The position numbers and the translations under genes were made by a program. A stretch of 22,400 bases of DNA, taken from an uncultured Atopobium sp. Lineage in GTDB: Bacteria; Actinomycetota; Coriobacteriia; Coriobacteriales; Atopobiaceae. This document shows, piece after piece, positions 21,065 to 22,400 of this stretch (positions within the stretch are counted from its first letter, which is position 1; each line of letters begins with the position of its first letter). Location of the stretch: contig CALKRF010000067.1 of NCBI GenBank assembly GCA_937990665.1, positions 1 to 22,400 of the forward strand. Direction: 5' to 3'. The notes under the pieces were generated by a model. The model had not been told where the DNA came from and did not search any database. It saw only the letters and a list, made by a program, of their open reading frames with translations.

Positions 21065-22400
21065 ATGGATGAACTCATTTTGGACATATTGAAGCAGCTC
21101 AGAGATGGCTCACAAGGTGCTCTTGATACGCATCAGCTTGAGATGCTCATTAACTCGCACAACAGCGGAATTGACTCTAGCGCCCACAGTACAGAGCGCG
21201 AGAAACTCATTCCTAAAAGAGCAATTCTCCCCTATTTTTTGCAGGTAAAGCAGAAAAATGATGAGCTATGGAAATCGTGGAAGGTGACGCCTGAGCTGGA
21301 AGAAAGATTTATCCGCTCTGTACGCATGAAGCCTCGTCGCACCGCTTCTGGCGTGGCAACCATTACCGTAATTACCCGGCCCCACACCTGCTCAAGCAAT
21401 TGCATTTATTGCCCGTGTGATCTGCGTATGCCCAAGAGTTACCTTGCTAACGAGCCTGCTTGCCAGCGCGCTGAACTCACGTTTTTTGATCCATACGTGC
21501 AGGTTGCAGCCCGTCTTCAAGCGCTTCATCAGATGGGTCACTCAACCGACAAAGTAGAGCTCATAGTGCTTGGTGGTACCTGGAGCGATTATCCAGAGGG
21601 CTACCAGTACTGGTTTATCAAGGAGCTTTTCCGCGCGCTTAATGAGTGGCCCAACTCTCCTAGCCACATCCAGGAGCGTCTGAATTGGTACACCTCGTTT
21701 GGCTTGCAGAACTCTGAAGAAGCACTTTCTTCTTTTGTTGCTGAACAGCAGGCGGCAATCTTTGATAACAACACCACGTATAACCAGGCTTTTCATAAGC
21801 TCTACGACACTAGTCAGCCTCACCAAAGCGCCTGGTCACAGATGCAAAGTACCTATGATGAGTTGGTGGAGCAACAACACGTTAATGAAACAGCTGCTGC
21901 TCGCGTGGTTGGCCTTGTAATAGAAACCAGACCAGACACTATTACTCCCGATAACCTTCGCATGTTTAGGCAGCTTGGGTGCACCAAAATTCAAATTGGC
22001 ATTCAGAGCACGCGCCAAGAAATCCTTGACGCAAACCAGCGTCAGATGAGTGTTGCCCAGATAAAACGAGCGTTCTCGCTGATTCGCTTGTACGGATTTA
22101 AAATCCACTCTCACCTGATGGTTAACCTGTTAGGCGCAACTCCTGGAGCAGACAAACAGGACTTTAAAACGTTTGTCACGGATCCAGGATTTCTCCCTGA
22201 CGAGATTAAACTCTACCCTTGTGCACTGGTATCTGGAACGCAATTGGTCCAGAAATACCGTGAGGGTACATGGCAGCCATACGCCAAAGATGAGCTGGTA
22301 GACGTGCTTGTTCAAGACGTGCTTGCAACGCCTCCATACGTGCGTATTTCTCGCATGATTAGAGACATTAGTGCCACCGATATTCTGGTGGGAAACAAAC
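21065..22400 (+). CDS. elp3: Elp3-type tRNA uridine carboxymethylating enzyme, 3' end outside window
   Basis: 445 codons are open to the window edge with no stop. Elp3 is a radical SAM enzyme with acetyltransferase domain that makes 5-carboxymethyluridine at the tRNA wobble position. Visible: the iron-sulfur motif CSSNCIYC (Cx3Cx2C), then KSYLANEPACQRA, DPYVQVAARLQALHQMGHS, KVELIVLGGTWS, ETRPDTITPDNL, QIGIQS, MVNLLGATPG, IKLYPCALVSGTQL and PYVRISRMIRDI, all in Elp3 order. The C-terminal acetyltransferase domain should lie beyond the window. Eukaryotic Elp3 has a longer cysteine spacing (Cx9Cx2C). Divergent from the Trm9-like gene with a 68-bp shared promoter region; probably leaderless. Confidence 0.93.
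   Translation, partial: MDELILDILKQLRDGSQGALDTHQLEMLINSHNSGIDSSAHSTEREKLIPKRAILPYFLQVKQKNDELWKSWKVTPELEERFIRSVRMKPRRTASGVATITVITRPHTCSSNCIYCPCDLRMPKSYLANEPACQRAELTFFDPYVQVAARLQALHQMGHSTDKVELIVLGGTWSDYPEGYQYWFIKELFRALNEWPNSPSHIQERLNWYTSFGLQNSEEALSSFVAEQQAAIFDNNTTYNQAFHKLYDTSQPHQSAWSQMQSTYDELVEQQHVNETAAARVVGLVIETRPDTITPDNLRMFRQLGCTKIQIGIQSTRQEILDANQRQMSVAQIKRAFSLIRLYGFKIHSHLMVNLLGATPGADKQDFKTFVTDPGFLPDEIKLYPCALVSGTQLVQKYREGTWQPYAKDELVDVLVQDVLATPPYVRISRMIRDISATDILVGNK

Noticed and set aside
20874..21092. Rightward ORF across the divergent promoter
   Set aside because: It lies antisense to the methyltransferase gene and overlaps elp3 in another frame, with no family resemblance.
1..22400. tRNA genes, prophage or origin of replication
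   Set aside because: No cloverleaf with TTCRA-type T-loop, no phage proteins and no DnaA-box cluster were recognised by eye.

Overview
The window looks like chromosomal DNA of an anaerobic, host-associated actinomycete of the Coriobacteriia, most likely Atopobiaceae (Lancefieldella/Atopobium type). This rests on moderate GC content, an actinobacterial-style DnaE and ruvCAB, a superoxide reductase in place of aerobic defences, two PepC-type cysteine peptidases, and surface proteins with cell-wall-binding repeats. The genus is an inference; no 16S or marker search was possible.

Layout. 1-4.5 kb (+): two tandem secreted repeat proteins; the first has only binding repeats, the second ends in an L,D-transpeptidase domain. 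A shared terminator separates them from a leftward block. 4.5-7.2 kb (-): ruvC-ruvA-ruvB with overlapping stop/start codons, then a small unknown gene, all behind a promoter whose -10 lies in a perfect LexA-type operator. 7.2-13.5 kb (-): a full-length but catalytically degenerate NAD synthetase homologue, a superoxide reductase and dnaE. 13.8-16.7 kb (+): two complete C1B aminopeptidases (PepC family); the first has a leader hairpin covering its ribosome binding site. 16.7-18.3 kb (+): an AT-rich cassette with a secreted 'WWG' protein, a 59-residue two-helix membrane protein that was too short for routine ORF calling, and an orphan paralogue of the small protein. The cassette lies between a broken 230-bp copy of the yigZ 3' end and the intact yigZ. 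18.3-19.5 kb (-): yigZ and a glucose-type PTS EIIA. 19.7-20.1 kb (+): RNase P RNA. 20.2-22.4 kb: a Trm9-like methyltransferase gene (-) diverging from elp3 (+, cut by the window edge). Together these look like a bacterial route to mcm5U in tRNA.

The most unusual pattern is the 9-mer TTCTCGCCA/TGGCGAGAA. It occurs exactly 11 times between 7.7 and 20.9 kb, on both strands, in genes and intergenic DNA, in several protein contexts, and as an inverted pair forming a terminator. This is how DNA-uptake sequences behave in Neisseria and Pasteurellaceae. The flanking 230-bp repeat of the secreted-protein cassette independently suggests DNA import in this region.
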